Source: Okapia johnstoni (taxonomy: Eukaryota; Chordata; Mammalia; Artiodactyla; Giraffidae). Taken from it: DNA of 64,000 bases. The DNA lies in the NCBI GenBank assembly GCA_024291935.2, contig JAGTYA010000026.1, positions 9,466,001-9,530,000 of the forward strand. The letters run 5' to 3'. Position 1 is the stretch's first letter. Every line of letters starts with the position of its first letter. Positions 11,891-34,480 of this stretch are shown here, piece by piece. The notes beneath the pieces were generated by a model that made no database searches, was not told the DNA's origin, and was given only the letters and a program-made list of their open reading frames with translations. Both the position numbers and the translations under genes were made by a program.

Positions 11891-12042
11891 CGGTTTTAGC
11901 AGCAGCGTACCGCACGATTGGCCGACGGTACGTCACTTCCTATTGGATCGGCGGAAGTTGCTTCCGAGAGCGTTGCCATTTGTAGGAGGGAGTTCCGGTC
12001 GTGGCTGAGGTGGTTGCATTTTGTTAGTACGGGCGAGTCACG
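11891..12042 (+). promoter_or_regulatory. TUT1 proximal promoter and 5' leader
   Basis: Two inverted CCAAT boxes (ATTGG at 11917-11921 and 11942-11946) flank a CRE-like TACGTCAC (11929-11936) followed by an ETS-like ACTTCCT. A GCCATTTGTAG motif resembling YY1 lies at about 11975-11985 and could mark the start region. There is no TATA box. The layout fits a TATA-less housekeeping promoter. No transcription start can be fixed from sequence alone. Confidence 0.7.
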
Positions 12043-22654
<10,612 letters not shown>

Positions 22655-22674
22655 AGATGGGGACCCTGAAAGGC

Positions 22675-22680
22675 AATAAA
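22675..22680 (+). terminator. TUT1 polyadenylation signal AATAAA
   Basis: AATAAA lies 21 bases after the TUT1 stop codon, giving an unusually short 3'UTR. A T-rich stretch (ctagtttaatg...agtttcctctatttcc) follows. Confidence 0.88.
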
Positions 22681-22689
22681 GCTGCTAGT

Positions 22690-23220
22690 TTAATGAACAC
22701 TAGTTTCCTCTATTTCCACCTGGTGATAATACTCCTTCCCCACTAGTGCTTAGTGCAGCCTTAGAGGTACCTTATCTCATCACCCTAAAGTAGGTCTCCC
22801 AGCCTGTTTCCGTTCATGCCCAGGGCAAGTGATTGGCACCTGGACCCCTTCAGTGCTGAGTTCTGGAAAGATGGAGTGCTGGGTGGGTGGCTTGAGCTGC
22901 ACCTGGGAAGAACCGAGTTTCCTTCCTCCTTTCTGCCCAGATTATGAGCGGTGATGGGGCCTGGAATTTGGGGTCAGGGTTCTAAATCCATTCTCTTCAT
23001 ATTAGGTAAAAAATGTTCAGATCTGAGCATGGGTGAAGGGCAACCCGTCAGTTGAACTGTCAGCCCCTCCGGGGTGACAGGGCTTGGCTGTGTTCTCCCT
23101 CAGTCCCTCCCCTGTTGCGGGTCCCCGGAAGAGTGCCTCTTCTCTCACTAACAGCATCTCTGAGCTGCAAGGTGGTTTAATGGAAAAAGCCTCACTTTTA
23201 CGGAGGGTTTCAGACCTGGG
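22690..23220. other. TUT1-EEF1G intergenic region
   Basis: No gene recognised. A MIR-like stretch begins near 23168 (gtggtttaatggaaaaagcc ... agacctgggctcg). The rest is unique sequence leading to the EEF1G CpG-rich promoter. Confidence 0.6.
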
Positions 23221-23479
23221 CTCGGGTTAGATGTACAGTCTCTCCTCTAGAAAGCTGGAACAAAAGGAGCGTGGGACCCCGCCACCTCCACGCAGTTGCC
23301 ACCACAGAGTGTCATACGACCACGATGTTGTGGGTCTGGCACGACCTCCACCAAATGACCGCGGGCCAGGCGACCCGGAGAGAAACGCCTCTGGTGCCCC
23401 GCGAGATGCCGAGCTGGCAGCTCTGCCACGTAGCTGCAGAGGGGCAGCTTTCCAGCCAGGACTCAGCGTCTCCGCGCGG

Positions 23480-23744
23480 TCTACCTCTACGTCCGGACTC
23501 GGATTGACCATCCCCCACTGCGCAGGCGCGAGTTTTTTTCCGCGCTGGCCAGCAGGCCCCACCCACTTCTTTTTCCATTCAGCTGCTGCGGGATACCGAA
23601 CTGTCGTGCGTAAGCCTTCTATGCCGTCCTCGCTTTCCGGCTGCTGTTTCTCCACGGCTCTCCCCTTCCCCCCTCCCTTCTCCCCTTGACGGCTTACTTT
23701 GCGGCAGCGCGGAGAGCCCCACCCCCTTTCTCTGCGGAATCACC
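23480..23744 (+). promoter_or_regulatory. EEF1G promoter with 5'TOP-like tract
   Basis: The region is CpG-rich and TATA-less. The pyrimidine tract ccccctttctct (23722-23733) sits 11 bases before the ATG. A start at one of its cytosines would give a terminal oligopyrimidine leader, as known for EEF1G and other translation-factor mRNAs, whose translation is controlled by mTORC1 through LARP1. The leader would be only about 15-20 bases. Confidence 0.75.
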
Positions 23745-26700
23745 ATGGCGGCTGGGGTAAGTTTGCCGGCTCCGGCGATCCAGGTCATCCTATCCGATGC
23801 CATCCTCTGCCCGAGCAGGCTCAGCATTCGTCAGAGGGGTTCTGCAGCTGAGTCAGGAACTGATCCGGGGTTTAGAGATCGTACTGTTCGAGAGTAGGGC
23901 CTCCAGGCCCCGGAGGGGAACTGAGGCTAGGGCTCTGGGAGGCCGAAGAGGTGGAAGGGTATGGGGTAGAGGAGAAAAGGGATGCCAGATTCTGGCAGTC
24001 TGAACCTTGATAAAGCAGTTCGGGCTCATTGCCGCCTCGAGACGTGGGATCCGGGCAGGTTGGCAAAACTTTTGCGACCGTTTTGTGGGACAACAGGAGG
24101 GATAGGGCGAAGAGGACGGTCCTTAATGGGCAGGTACGGCTGGCCACGGTTAAGGATGGCCCGGCGGGGAGGTTTGGGAGCGAGAAGAGTCGCCGGACAG
24201 GGAAGTCAGGCCAATTGGACCTCTCTGGCCAGGTTAATAAAAGGGGAGAAGGCAACGCGGAGAACTCACAGCGGGACAGGACCGAAGAGATGGAATGCGT
24301 GACAAGAAATGAAAGGGTTTTTAGGGAGACCGAGTTGATTTAAGATGCCATTCGGTTCCCGTGGCTATTCAGAGGGGGCTCGGAAATGTCTTGGTCGATG
24401 TGTGTATCTTGGAAACAAGGGTGATACTTCTGAAGGATGAGCAGCTCAGCAGTAGAGTAGTCAGGCACTCGGGAACCACGAATGAATGAACAAGGGCTCT
24501 GGTAAGGGAGGGCTGTGTATTTGTCGGCAGATGGAGTCTGAGGGACCTAGAAGTTCTGTATTTCTTGGAAATATATTTGAGGGGAAGAGAATGATTCTAG
24601 AGACGTCCTTAGAGAAGGTCAAATCTGTCAACAAGCTTTATTTAGCAGTTGGTGTGCAGTTCTGTCCTCGGTATTTCAGGGGACTCTGGTTACACTTGAC
24701 AGCAGACAAGGAAGATCTAACTTGGTTCACCAGAGGGAGTGAAGTGAAACGGATTGGGGTTACTCAGCGAAGTCATTCCCCGGAAACATTTAGGACTGGG
24801 ACCCTTCTAGTCATTGATGTTTTATTCCCCATCTTTTCCCCACAGACCCTGTACACATATCCTGAAAACTGGAGGGCCTTCAAGGCCCTCATTGCCGCTC
24901 AGTACAGCGGGGCTCAGGTCCGCGTGCTCTCCGCACCACCCCACTTCCATTTTGGCCAAACCAACCGCACCCCCGAATTTCTCCGTAAATTTCCTGCTGG
25001 CAAGGTGAGTAGGGAAGTGGAAGAGGGGCCTTTGGTCCTGAGAACCCAAGGAGGACCGAGTAGCCATCACTCTGAAATTGGCTTCCATCTTTAAACGGGA
25101 TCTTTTCATGTTATTTTTTTTCCCTACACTTCAGAGACTTAAAAAAAAACTTTTATTTTGAGATAATGGTGACTTGTTTGTAGTTAAAAATAGTACAGAA
25201 CTCTTCAGTGACTTCCTGCAAAACTCACAAGCTTCTTTGAGGCAGACTGAATGAATTTTGACTGATTTCAGTGCAAATATCAATAGGTCAGATATCTGCT
25301 GTGAGTGAAATTCTTGCCCCAAGAGGCTTATGGAGGTAGATAAATAACCATGCTAAGTCAAGTCCAGTGGGGTAGTATGTGGTAATACTCTGGATAATAT
25401 AGACAGCAGTAGAGGACTTGGTTTCTTGCCTTTTGCTTATTTGATTGAGTAATTATGTACAAATATCTAATATCTAAATTTGGGGGGGTTTCTTATGTGA
25501 GTTCACATTGTAGGGAATAGCAAGTTAGTCATGTAGTTTTGATTCTTGAGTTTCGATAGTATTAAGAGTTGGGTTAGCAAGGGATATCAGCCTTATATAA
25601 AAATTTCTATTCAAAACAGTTGAGCCTCCTGGATTTGACTAGTGAGGAACTGCTGCATATTTTACTTTTGACTGTTTTGTCACCAGGTTCCAGCCTTTGA
25701 GGGTGACGATGGATTCTGTGTGTTCGAGAGCAATGCCATTGCCTACTATGGTAATCTGCAGTGGCTGTGGGAGTGGGAGGGTCTGGAGGTGGTGAGGCGT
25801 AGGGGAGGGTAGGGGAGCTGGAGTGGACAAGGAGAGGAATTTCCAGGCACCTGGACTGGTGTTGGCATAACCCCAGAGTTCTGACCTTCATGTTCCGCCT
25901 CTGCAGTGAGCAACGAGGAGCTGCGGGGAAGTACTCCCGAGGCAGCAGCGCAGGTGGTGCAGTGGGTGAGCTTTGCTGATAGCGACATAGTGCCACCAGC
26001 CAGCACCTGGGTGTTCCCTACCTTGGGCATCATGCACCACAACAAGCAGGTGAGCCTTGGAGCTTGGGGGAGACCACGGGCTGGGGTGGCATCAGCTCCT
26101 GAGCATCCGGGAGGAAGGAATAGGAAGGGCGATGCCAAGAACACCTAAATAGTAAATACCTAAACTTTGTGGGGTGTAAGCTGGGAGTGCTGGGGAGCGC
26201 TGGGCTGTTGATGGTATCTGGACTCTGTCTAACAGACCCAGTGGAGGTGGGAGGTCTGAGTGGACAGACCAGAGATTTCTGCTGTAAAAAGATTGTATCG
26301 GATGGTAAGGGAGTATGGTTAGACCAGATGACCTCTGAGGTGATTTCTAAAATTCAAAGATATATGTCTATGATTACTACAGTTTGCAATGAAGCCATAC
26401 TACACCCTGAAGAAATTTAACATTGAGAGCTTCATTTGTGATACATTTGCAGTGAGCCAGGACTCAGTGGAATAGCTATTTTGGTTCTGTTAATGGGGGA
26501 GAAGGGCAGGGGCAGGGATTGCTACCCGCTGCTGAGTGTGATCATTTTAAATCAACAGGCCACAGAGAATGCAAAGGAGGAGGTGAGGCGAATTCTGGGG
26601 CTGCTGGACGCTCACTTGAAGACGAGGACTTTTCTGGTGGGCGAACGCGTGACGCTGGCTGACATCACAGTTGTCTGCACCCTGTTGTGGCTTTATAAAC

Positions 26701-29700
26701 AGGTGAAGTTTATAAAGAATCTGGGTTGGCAGGGGGTAGGTGAGGGTTAGAAACAAAGTGACACGTCTGCCAGGTTGCCTGTATCTTGGGTCACAAGAGT
26801 CAAACATGACTGAGCACGCATGCACATGCATACTCATGAAGGGGCTTGGGTGGCTGATGGTTTGAACCTTAATTGAAGTCACAAGGGTCAGAAAGTGCCA
26901 TTGTCATTGCCCCTTGGGTTCCAGCTGATCCGGTAGTTGAGGGCTTTAGGCTAATCTTTACTACTGAAACAAGACTGGAAGTCTTTACTACTGATGTAAT
27001 ATCTTTGTTACTTTTCTTTCTGAAATCTTTTGTTCCTGTGATCTTTTATGCCTTTGATGGTTTAGTCCCTAAGTTGTGTCTGACTTTTGCAACCCCATGG
27101 ACTGTAGCCCACCAGGCTCCTCTGTCCATGGGATTCTCCAGGCAAGAATACTGGAGTGGGTTGCCATGCCCTCCTCCAGGATATCTTCCCAACCCAGGGA
27201 TTGAACCCTCGTCTCCTGTGGCTTCTGCATTGCAGGCGGATTCTTTACCACTAAGCCACCAGGGAAGCCCTTAAGATCATTAATTATTATGACCTGTTCA
27301 AAGACAAGTATTATAGGCAGGTTGAGATCACAGAATGGCTTAGGCCAAAAATGACTTCTCTTATGTCGGAAAAGTCATGCTTGGTTCTCTTTTAATGTGG
27401 ATCCCCTAACCTTATTTTCTTACATCGCAACCGCTTCCCCTCCTAAGAAGTTCGGTACTATTCTGTCGCCCGTAATTTCTGTTTGGCAGCTGTTACATGT
27501 AGTTTGTTCTCATGTTTCTAGGGCAGCCTGTTTGTGTTTAGTTGTGAGGACAGAGGTAGGGGTGGCGGCTTCAGCATTAGGGTCTTTGGAGGCAGAACTT
27601 GGAATAGTTCTTACTCATTGGTTGTTGGTGGGGCAGGCGGGTGTAGGAGGGGGCTGTGTGTGTGAATTCCATTAGTCTTTTTCTCCTCATGGACTCGGTA
27701 AAACCAAGGTAGTAATAATCACCATTGAGGTTACTGGGTTAAAGAAGGTGGCACATTGCTGGTCCTAAACAGCAGTTTTTGAACTGATGCTGGCCGGAAT
27801 AGTAATGTGATGACCGCAAAGCAACAAGCACCTACTCTTGTCAGAGCCTGTGCCAAGGCCTAACAGGGACCATCTTAGTGAGTCTTTGCATGTTGTGTGG
27901 GCGAGAGAAATGTAACCCGCCAAGGGCATGTAATTTGGAAGTTGTGGGGTAGGATTTGAGAACCAGCACTACAGAAGTGATGGTGATGTGGCCCTGTTAG
28001 GATTGTTTTCCCTCTGATCTTGGTAAATGGAAACAACGGTAAATGAGTTTTTCATGAAGCTGAGTTTAAGGACTGTCATTCTGAAATAAAACATTTTTTT
28101 TTGCTGTCAAATATTTACTTTCTGAACTTTGATGATACATGTATGTCTCACATATCACATAGTTCATGTAGGTAGTTTTTGTTACTTATTTGGCAGAGGG
28201 AGTAGTTGGTAGCCCTCTGTTGGTCCCAGCCTTTTCAGTTTTACTGACGCGTGAAACTGTAGGTATGAAATGGCTTTGTGAAAGGAGTAAGGGATGATTT
28301 AAGTATTCTTGCCAAGTCTATGCATAGTGAATGGGTGGTGGGACCAGCATCCATTAAACTGGATTGGGCTGCTAGAGAGAGACTAGTGAGGTAGGTGGGC
28401 ATAGCCCTCCTGGGAAAGCTGCTGTCTGGGGGCTGAAAAGGAGCTGGAGCTTCAGTGTAGACAGAAGCATGGGGCTCTGGCTCTGGCTCAGACACATCAG
28501 GATGTTTCCCTCCACTGACTTCATGTCCATTCTCACATCCTGGCAGGTTCTGGAGCCTTCTTTCCGCCAGGCCTTCCCTAATACCAACCGCTGGTTCCTC
28601 ACCTGCATTAACCAGCCCCAGTTCCGGGCTGTCTTGGGAGAGGTGAAACTCTGTGAGAAAATGGCCCAGTTTGATGGTAAGTCTGAGGTCGGGGAACATG
28701 CAGGCAGGATCAGGGGACTGGTTTGCTCAGTCTTAACCCCTTGATTTCCTGTCTGGGTTTTGGGTTATGTGGATGCACAGAACATAGGGCATCGCGTGTA
28801 GTAGCTAATCTTGTGTGACACTCTTACACATTGTTAATTCTTACACACTCGTATGCTGGCACTCGTTTGTGTTAACATGTGGAGTCCTGGTATGCATGTG
28901 TCAGTTGCTGAGGGTTGCAGCCTTGCTCAGGGCCGTACAGTGAACTGGTGGCAGGCACCGTAGCATCTGCATCCCTTACTTGGCCCCCCAGCAGTTTTCT
29001 TCCCATTACTGTCCTTGTGCCTGGTTTGGGAGGGATGTGGAAAGAGGTCAGATGCTGACTTTTCTCCCTCTCTTTTGCACCAGCTAAAAAGTTTGCAGAG
29101 AGCCAGCCTAAAAAGGACACCCCACGGAAGGAGAAAGGTTCTCGAGAAGAGAAGCCGAAGCCCCAGGCGGAGAGGAAGGAGGGCAAAGAGGAGAAGAAGG
29201 CGGCCGCCCCCGCTCCTGAGGAGGAGCTGGATGAATGTGAGCAGGCGCTGGCTGCTGAGCCGAAGGCCAAGGACCCCTTTGCTCATCTGCCCAAGAGGTA
29301 TGGATGTTGGAGGGCTTGGGGCCCAGGATTTTAGGTTGTCCATACAAAATTGAGTTGCTTATCAACAACAAATGGGTGAATTTTCAAAAAGAAAGCAAGT
29401 TTCTAGTGCATCTGGTATTTGAGAATATCAGAACTTCTTTCTAGCAAAGAAAGCAGACGGCCCCAGAATTCGGTGTGGAGGTGACTTGCTGGTGACTTGT
29501 TTGGTCTTGGGTGCACTTGTCAAGATTTGAGATGCCTAGTACATAGAGGAACTAGTACATCAAGGGGTGCGGGAAGGACGAAGATGCAGAGAGCGCCTGG
29601 CATCGGCTCTGCTGGGCTGGCTTTGCTGAGGCAGCAGACACATCAGTAGCCTTTGATTGTCTTTTTGCTGCACCAGCCTGTATCAGAATTGCTCACTAAG

Positions 29701-32221
29701 AGAAAGAATGATGACTGGCTATATAGTGCTTGTCTGGTTGTTTCCCAGACGAAGGGAGTTAAACCCCTCAAGAAAGAGGCAGATGAGGTGGGCGACTGTG
29801 TAGGGTTCTTGGAATAAAGAATACAGTAGAGGGGAGATTTTTAGAATCATGTCTTTCTTCAGCCACTGCTCTAAGTCACCTTATTAGAGTTTCAAGCAAT
29901 ATGAGAAATGTCTTTTCTGTAGTCACATCACTTAGTTCTGTTTTCTGTTTTTCTTGCCCACTCACTCTGCCTTTCCCAAAGCCATCTGTCTTGTCACTGG
30001 TTGGTCCTTTGGGATGCAGGATTGTCTGACCTCCCCATCTTGTAGTGGTTTGTATATGGGATGAAGGAGCACGCACTGGTGGTGGGCATAAGAAGTATGT
30101 GTGGTTATAAGCGACAAACATGGTACTGGATAGTTGCTGTAAGAAACCGCTTCTTTCCAATTTGGGGACCAACTTGGGGTGTAGCTGAGATTGCTTCCTC
30201 CCAGGCATTTCATACAAGAGGCTCCTAACACAGCTGCTCTTTAAAGATGTGTTTCTAAACCTTTTAACACAAGGTCAGGTCAGGAGTGAGCAGCATTTTT
30301 GGTATGTGATAACCAACCCAAACTGTATATGCTGTTGTAACATAGATACTGTTAATTATTAGCTGGAGACATTCACATATTTTGGGTCTGTACACTGGGC
30401 AGAAAATAAATCAGGCAGTAAACATTAATAAATCTTCACAAAACTGCTTTCTTTGTTATTGTTTTGGCATGTCTATTCATACCTGTTGGTTGCCATTACC
30501 ATGGTGCTCTCCTGAGCTGCCAAGATGCTTTTCCCCAGGATTCTTAAAGGGAATGTCTTCAAAGACAGAAAGATGAGACTCAAATGAGTCCAGAATTAAT
30601 TTTAGTTATTTTAAGGCCTTTCAGCTAATGTGTTTCAGGAGCTGTTTAGAGCCTGTGTTCAGTTTAGGGGGAGAAATGGACACATGGTTGTGAATAATAA
30701 AGTTCAGACAGTTCAGGAGGAAGTGAAAAAAAACTCCCCAGCTCCACTTCTGAGGTGGTTGAGGCTGTAAAGCTCCTCAGTTGAGGTCTCTGATGTGCAT
30801 TTGGGAAGGCCCTAGGACCTCGGGTTAAAGGACAGTTCTCGGCTACATTATAACAATGAGCAAGTCACAGTACTTAGCCATATTTGTTTATAAAAGGAGG
30901 GACAGTAACAGTCTGACTCTAGGGTTTGTTGACTTATTCATACTAATAATTGAACAAGTTAAACATTCAGTATAATGGTGTTTAAGAGATTTATGTCACG
31001 TTCATGCAGCAGAACATCATTTAGCTATTAAAACATTTGCAAAACATTCTCAATAGCCAGGCAATGAACAAATTGTGTAAGGCACAGAGCTACATGCAGC
31101 ATCTTTAGAAAACCGCCAATGGGAAATACATTAAAATATTAAGGCATCACAAGTGATCTTCAATCAGCATGTATTTTTATAATTGGAAAAAACAAAACGG
31201 AAGCTCTCTTACCATGGTGGGAGACACCTCTCCTGTACTGATGCTGGCATCCTTGGCGTCTGTCCCTGTGCCAGGTTGCTTCAGAGACCACCTGGGGGGT
31301 TTTCAGCACCTGAACTTGTTTCTGGGCAGAGTAACGGAAGGACGTGGGTGTAGGGTTTGGCGTGGAGGCTCTTTGAAAACATTCATCTCTTACGTTGCTG
31401 TCATATTATAGTGTGTGTAACCCGAAGAGGCCTGTGTGATGGGGGTGGGGGGTGGGCAGTGACTTGGGTGAGTCAGGAACCAAGTGTGACTCATGGAGAG
31501 GAGCCCTGGGAGGGGCCAGACGGGAAAAAGGGAGTTCTCGCTGTGAGTCTCCACCAGGGGGGCGTACTCTGAGTATCGCTTCCCTGAAGAGCTCACCCAG
31601 ACCTTCATGAGCTGCAACCTCATCACTGGTGAGAGGATGGCTCTGGGGGGAGGGAGGGAGGCCACGGTAGTGGGCAATGTGATTTCAAAGGCTGACTGTT
31701 CTTCTTCCCCTTCAGGGATGTTCCAGCGATTGGACAAACTGAGGAAGAATGCCTTTGCCAGTGTCATTCTTTTTGGAACCAACAATAGCAGCTCCATTTC
31801 TGGGGTCTGGGTCTTTCGAGGGCAGGAGCTTGCTTTTCCGGTGAGGAAGGTGCAGGGGTGGTGGGGCGAGGATTTGGGAAATGCACTCATATTCCTGAGT
31901 CAGAGGGCGTCCTGGAGAGTTCAAGGGATGTGTCCATGAAAAAGCAGTTATTTTCACAGGCGTCCTGGGCTTTGATGATGAGTGTCTGAGCTGGAAGTAA
32001 CAGGTGTGGGACAGTGTCCAATAACCTGACCACATACTTCTTACCTGACTTTTTCTCCCCAGCTGAGTTCAGATTGGCAGGTGGACTACGAGTCATACAC
32101 ATGGCGGAAACTAGATCCCGGCAGTGAGGAGACCCAGACGCTGGTTCGAGAATACTTTTGCTGGGAAGGGGCCTTCCAGCATGTTGGCAAAGCCTTCAAT
32201 CAGGGCAAGATCTTCAAGTGA
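23745..32221 (+). CDS. EEF1G: EEF1G, translation elongation factor 1-gamma; exon 8 is damaged
   Basis: eEF1-gamma is the structural subunit of the eEF1B exchange complex that recharges eEF1A with GTP. Exons: 23745-23756, 24846-25004, 25687-25750, 25907-26049, 26559-26702, 28547-28676, 29084-29297, remnant of exon 8 at about 31565-31628, 31716-31840 and 32063-32221. Domains: GST-N thioredoxin-like (about 2-87), GST-C (88-216), a lysine/glutamate-rich linker in exon 7, then the conserved C-terminal EF1G domain ending G-K-I-F-K-stop. Exon 8 should start with the S-T-F-V-L-D-E-F segment and continue to D-G-W-S-L-W before Y-S-E-Y-R-F. Only the Y-S-E-Y-R-F part onward is present, and the missing ~37 codons are nowhere between 29298 and 31564. 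All other exons are clean and in frame, so this is the real gene, not a retrocopy. Exon 10 encodes Y-F-C-W where human has Y-F-S-W as I recall. Confidence 0.94.
26785..26850 (+). repeat. Possible Bov-tA tail fragment in EEF1G intron 5
   Basis: gtcacaagagtcaaacatgactgagcacgc resembles the 3' end of a Bov-tA or BovB element, followed by a short alternating cacatgcat tail. No head is seen. Confidence 0.5.
27060..27271 (-). mobile_element. Bov-tA SINE in EEF1G intron 5
   Basis: The minus strand starts GGGCTTCCCTGGTGGCTTAG and runs through the BovA part to a gtcagacacaactta end. It is near full length. No clear target-site duplication was found. Confidence 0.9.
31558..31628 (+). other. EEF1G exon 8 remnant with in-frame accidental acceptor
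   Basis: From 31565 the sequence encodes [11 protein letters not shown] and so on, to a normal donor after 31628. Directly upstream it is not eEF1-gamma, and an in-frame TGA lies at 31544-31546. The AG at 31556-31557 (ccaccag) would join exon 7 (phase 2) in frame, adding Arg-Gly-Ala before Tyr. The resulting protein would be 406 residues instead of about 440. Whether this splice is used is unknown. Confidence 0.8.
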
Positions 32222-32277
32222 ACACCTCTTGCCATCGCCCAACCGCCTGCACCTGCCCTTCGGGGAGAATGGGGGTC

Positions 32278-32283
32278 ATTAAA
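32278..32283 (+). terminator. EEF1G polyadenylation signal ATTAAA
   Basis: ATTAAA, the commonest variant signal, lies 56 bases after the stop codon. A T/G-rich region follows at 32310-32340. The resulting 3'UTR is very short, as usual for translation-factor mRNAs. Confidence 0.85.
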
Positions 32284-32289
32284 GGAAAC

Positions 32290-33690
32290 TGAACATTGAA
32301 CCCTTCCCTGTGCTGCCTCCTTTGTGGGTGATGGCTTCTTCAAAGGGGAGTAGATATGTTGGAGCAGGGTTTTGTCCGTGCCTGCGGGACCTCCCTATGC
32401 AGGAGAGAAGTCTTCAGAAGAGCAGAGAGGCCGCTCCTCAGTTTTTGTTTTACTGCCTTGCTTCTCCCGTGATGACCATCTTCTAGCCTAGCTGGGAAAA
32501 ATTGGATGTAGTTGGGAAGTGGTGACACGGGGCTTTGTAACTACCTAATTCCAGACCCTCCCCCGTGATGGGGGAAGAGTACCTGCTGGTGCTGTGAGAG
32601 CACAGCACGCACAGCCACTTAACACGGCTCCCCGCCGCAGCCTGGTGGGGCAGCAGCCACTGCCAAGGATCAGAGCTTTAACACTGCAGACCAACAACAA
32701 GACGAGGCACAGGCTCCTTGGAACAGATAACTGGCCTGTGGGCCCAACTTGGCAGCGGATCATCTCTGGGGTATCCCTACTTTCTCACAAGGAAGTGGGG
32801 TTCCAAGATTTAAGTAACTTGCCTGTAATCACACGTCTTAGGTGGTAGAGGCAGAATTTTGAACCCAGTGGGTGTCCCTGGAGCCTGTACCATAAACACA
32901 CCCTGCTGCTTCCTGGAATGTAGAGCAGTCATAAATGTCATTTAACAACCCTGCTCAGACCAGTGCTGGTTGGTTTTTTTTTCTCCTTTGAGCTTAATTT
33001 TTATTACACCCTTTTCAGAGATAACTTGGCCTTCTCTGATGGTCTTTTCTGTGTTGTGAAGAGCATTATGGATCTCCCTGTAAATTTAACAGCTCAGGGG
33101 AAATTGGAAACCTGGTTTGGTTCACATTTTGAGGCATATGCAGAAAGTCGTGAGTCTGGTCTCCAGGTTATACATAACTAGTTATTTTTTCCCATCCCTT
33201 TTAGTCTAGGCCCAAAGAAGGGGATTCTTGGCTGGGGAGGGAACACAGTGATTTCTCCTGGTCCAGGTGGGTACAGGCTGGTAGCTTGTAAGAGTGTAGG
33301 ACTAACTGAGCTAGGACCTTGACTGCAGTTGGGGTTCTGTGAATAAATGATTGGGAAGGTTGCGACTTGGAATCCAGCTGGATGAGGATGGGTTGATTCT
33401 TGCTCAGACTTGGCTCCCTGGTACCTCTGTCTTGCTTCCTAATATTCTGGGCTCCTCTAGGATAGGATCTAAGAGTGCTAGGTGCTGGCCAGGGTGTGCT
33501 GGTTGCTGGGGCCTCACAGAACCTGTCAGACTCCCCTCCCGGATTCCATTTCCCTCCACAACATCTGCTCCTTGTCTTGTGTAATTTTTCTGACCTTCCT
33601 GGTACCCTTAATCTTCCCAGGACCTTGGAGGCTGAGGCAGGAGAAATCGAGCCGTGCAGGTAGGTTTGAAGGGTTAGCCTGAGAGGCCTG
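32290..33690. other. Intergenic, EEF1G downstream
   Basis: No coding exon recognised. A reversed MIR-like stretch is visible at about 32790-32880 (tttaagtaacttgcctgtaatcacac). The rest looks unique. Confidence 0.55.
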
Positions 33691-34480
33691 GGGAAAGCGG
33701 CAGCGGTTCCGCTGGGTGGGCCGCAGCTCGAGCTGCGGCGGGCCTGGCAGCCCACGTGGACAGCGGGGTTCTGGCGTGGGGGGCCTGGACCGCCTCCCAG
33801 CCTCCCTCGGAGACTGCAGGAAGAGTGACTCATCCACACGTCCTGCCTCCAGCGCCTCTAACTAGGGCGGTTTGGTGCCGAGGAGTACGGCCAGGTTGTC
33901 GGAGGAGGCCAGGCCTGCGCTTGGGGGAGGGCCAGGACCCGCAAGCCGGAGGTGGGGTGGGAGGCCCGAAGGGAGGGGGTTGTGGCCGGAGGCGGGGTGA
34001 GATGGGAGGGCCTCTACCCTGCAGGGGTGGGCTCGAAAGAGATGAACCGCAAGAGTTTCTAGCGGCAGATGTGGGGCGGGGAAAGAGGGAAGACATCTGT
34101 AGCTGGTTCACTCCCCACCCTGCCCCGGGGAGCCCTGAGTCACCGCACCGCCGCAGGCTGGGGACTCGCGCCCTACAGGATCCAGCTGGGCGCCCCCTCT
34201 TCGCCCTCCGCGCTGCGGCTGCAGCCCCACCCCTTTCCCCGCCCCTCCCAGCGCGGGGCGTGGGCGCTCCCGGCCCCGCCCGGCTCGCCACCCGCAGCCA
34301 GTGAGAGCTTGCGCGGGGGGGACGTCTCCCGTGGCAGAGTCGCTTTCGCGACGTGCCGGGGAGGCTCGCGCAGGAGCTGGCATCCCCGCGCCTAGGGTGT
34401 GACCCCGGCAGGCGCTGGGGTCGCGGGGTGGAAAGGGATGAGGGCGCTGCGAGTGGGTGGAGAGCTGAGGACAGGGCAGG
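33690..34480. promoter_or_regulatory. Unassigned CpG island between EEF1G and AHNAK
   Basis: Dense CpG and GC boxes (ccccgcccctccc near 34240, ggccccgcccgg near 34272) are seen, with two AP-1 heptamers, at 33826-33832 and 34136-34142. No conserved coding exon was recognised here. It may be an alternative upstream AHNAK promoter or drive a non-coding RNA. No direction is certain. Confidence 0.6.

Noticed and set aside
23168..23230. Possible tRNA gene because of tRNA-like words before EEF1G
   Set aside because: No full cloverleaf could be drawn. The text fits a MIR SINE, which itself derives from a tRNA.
27960..28090. Possible intronic snoRNA in EEF1G (tgatg and ctga words)
   Set aside because: Box C/D spacing and a closing stem could not be made convincing by eye, and I recall no snoRNA host role for EEF1G.
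29298..31564. Idea that EEF1G here is a processed pseudogene
   Set aside because: Introns, promoter and nine clean exons are present in the conserved gene order. Only exon 8 is damaged.
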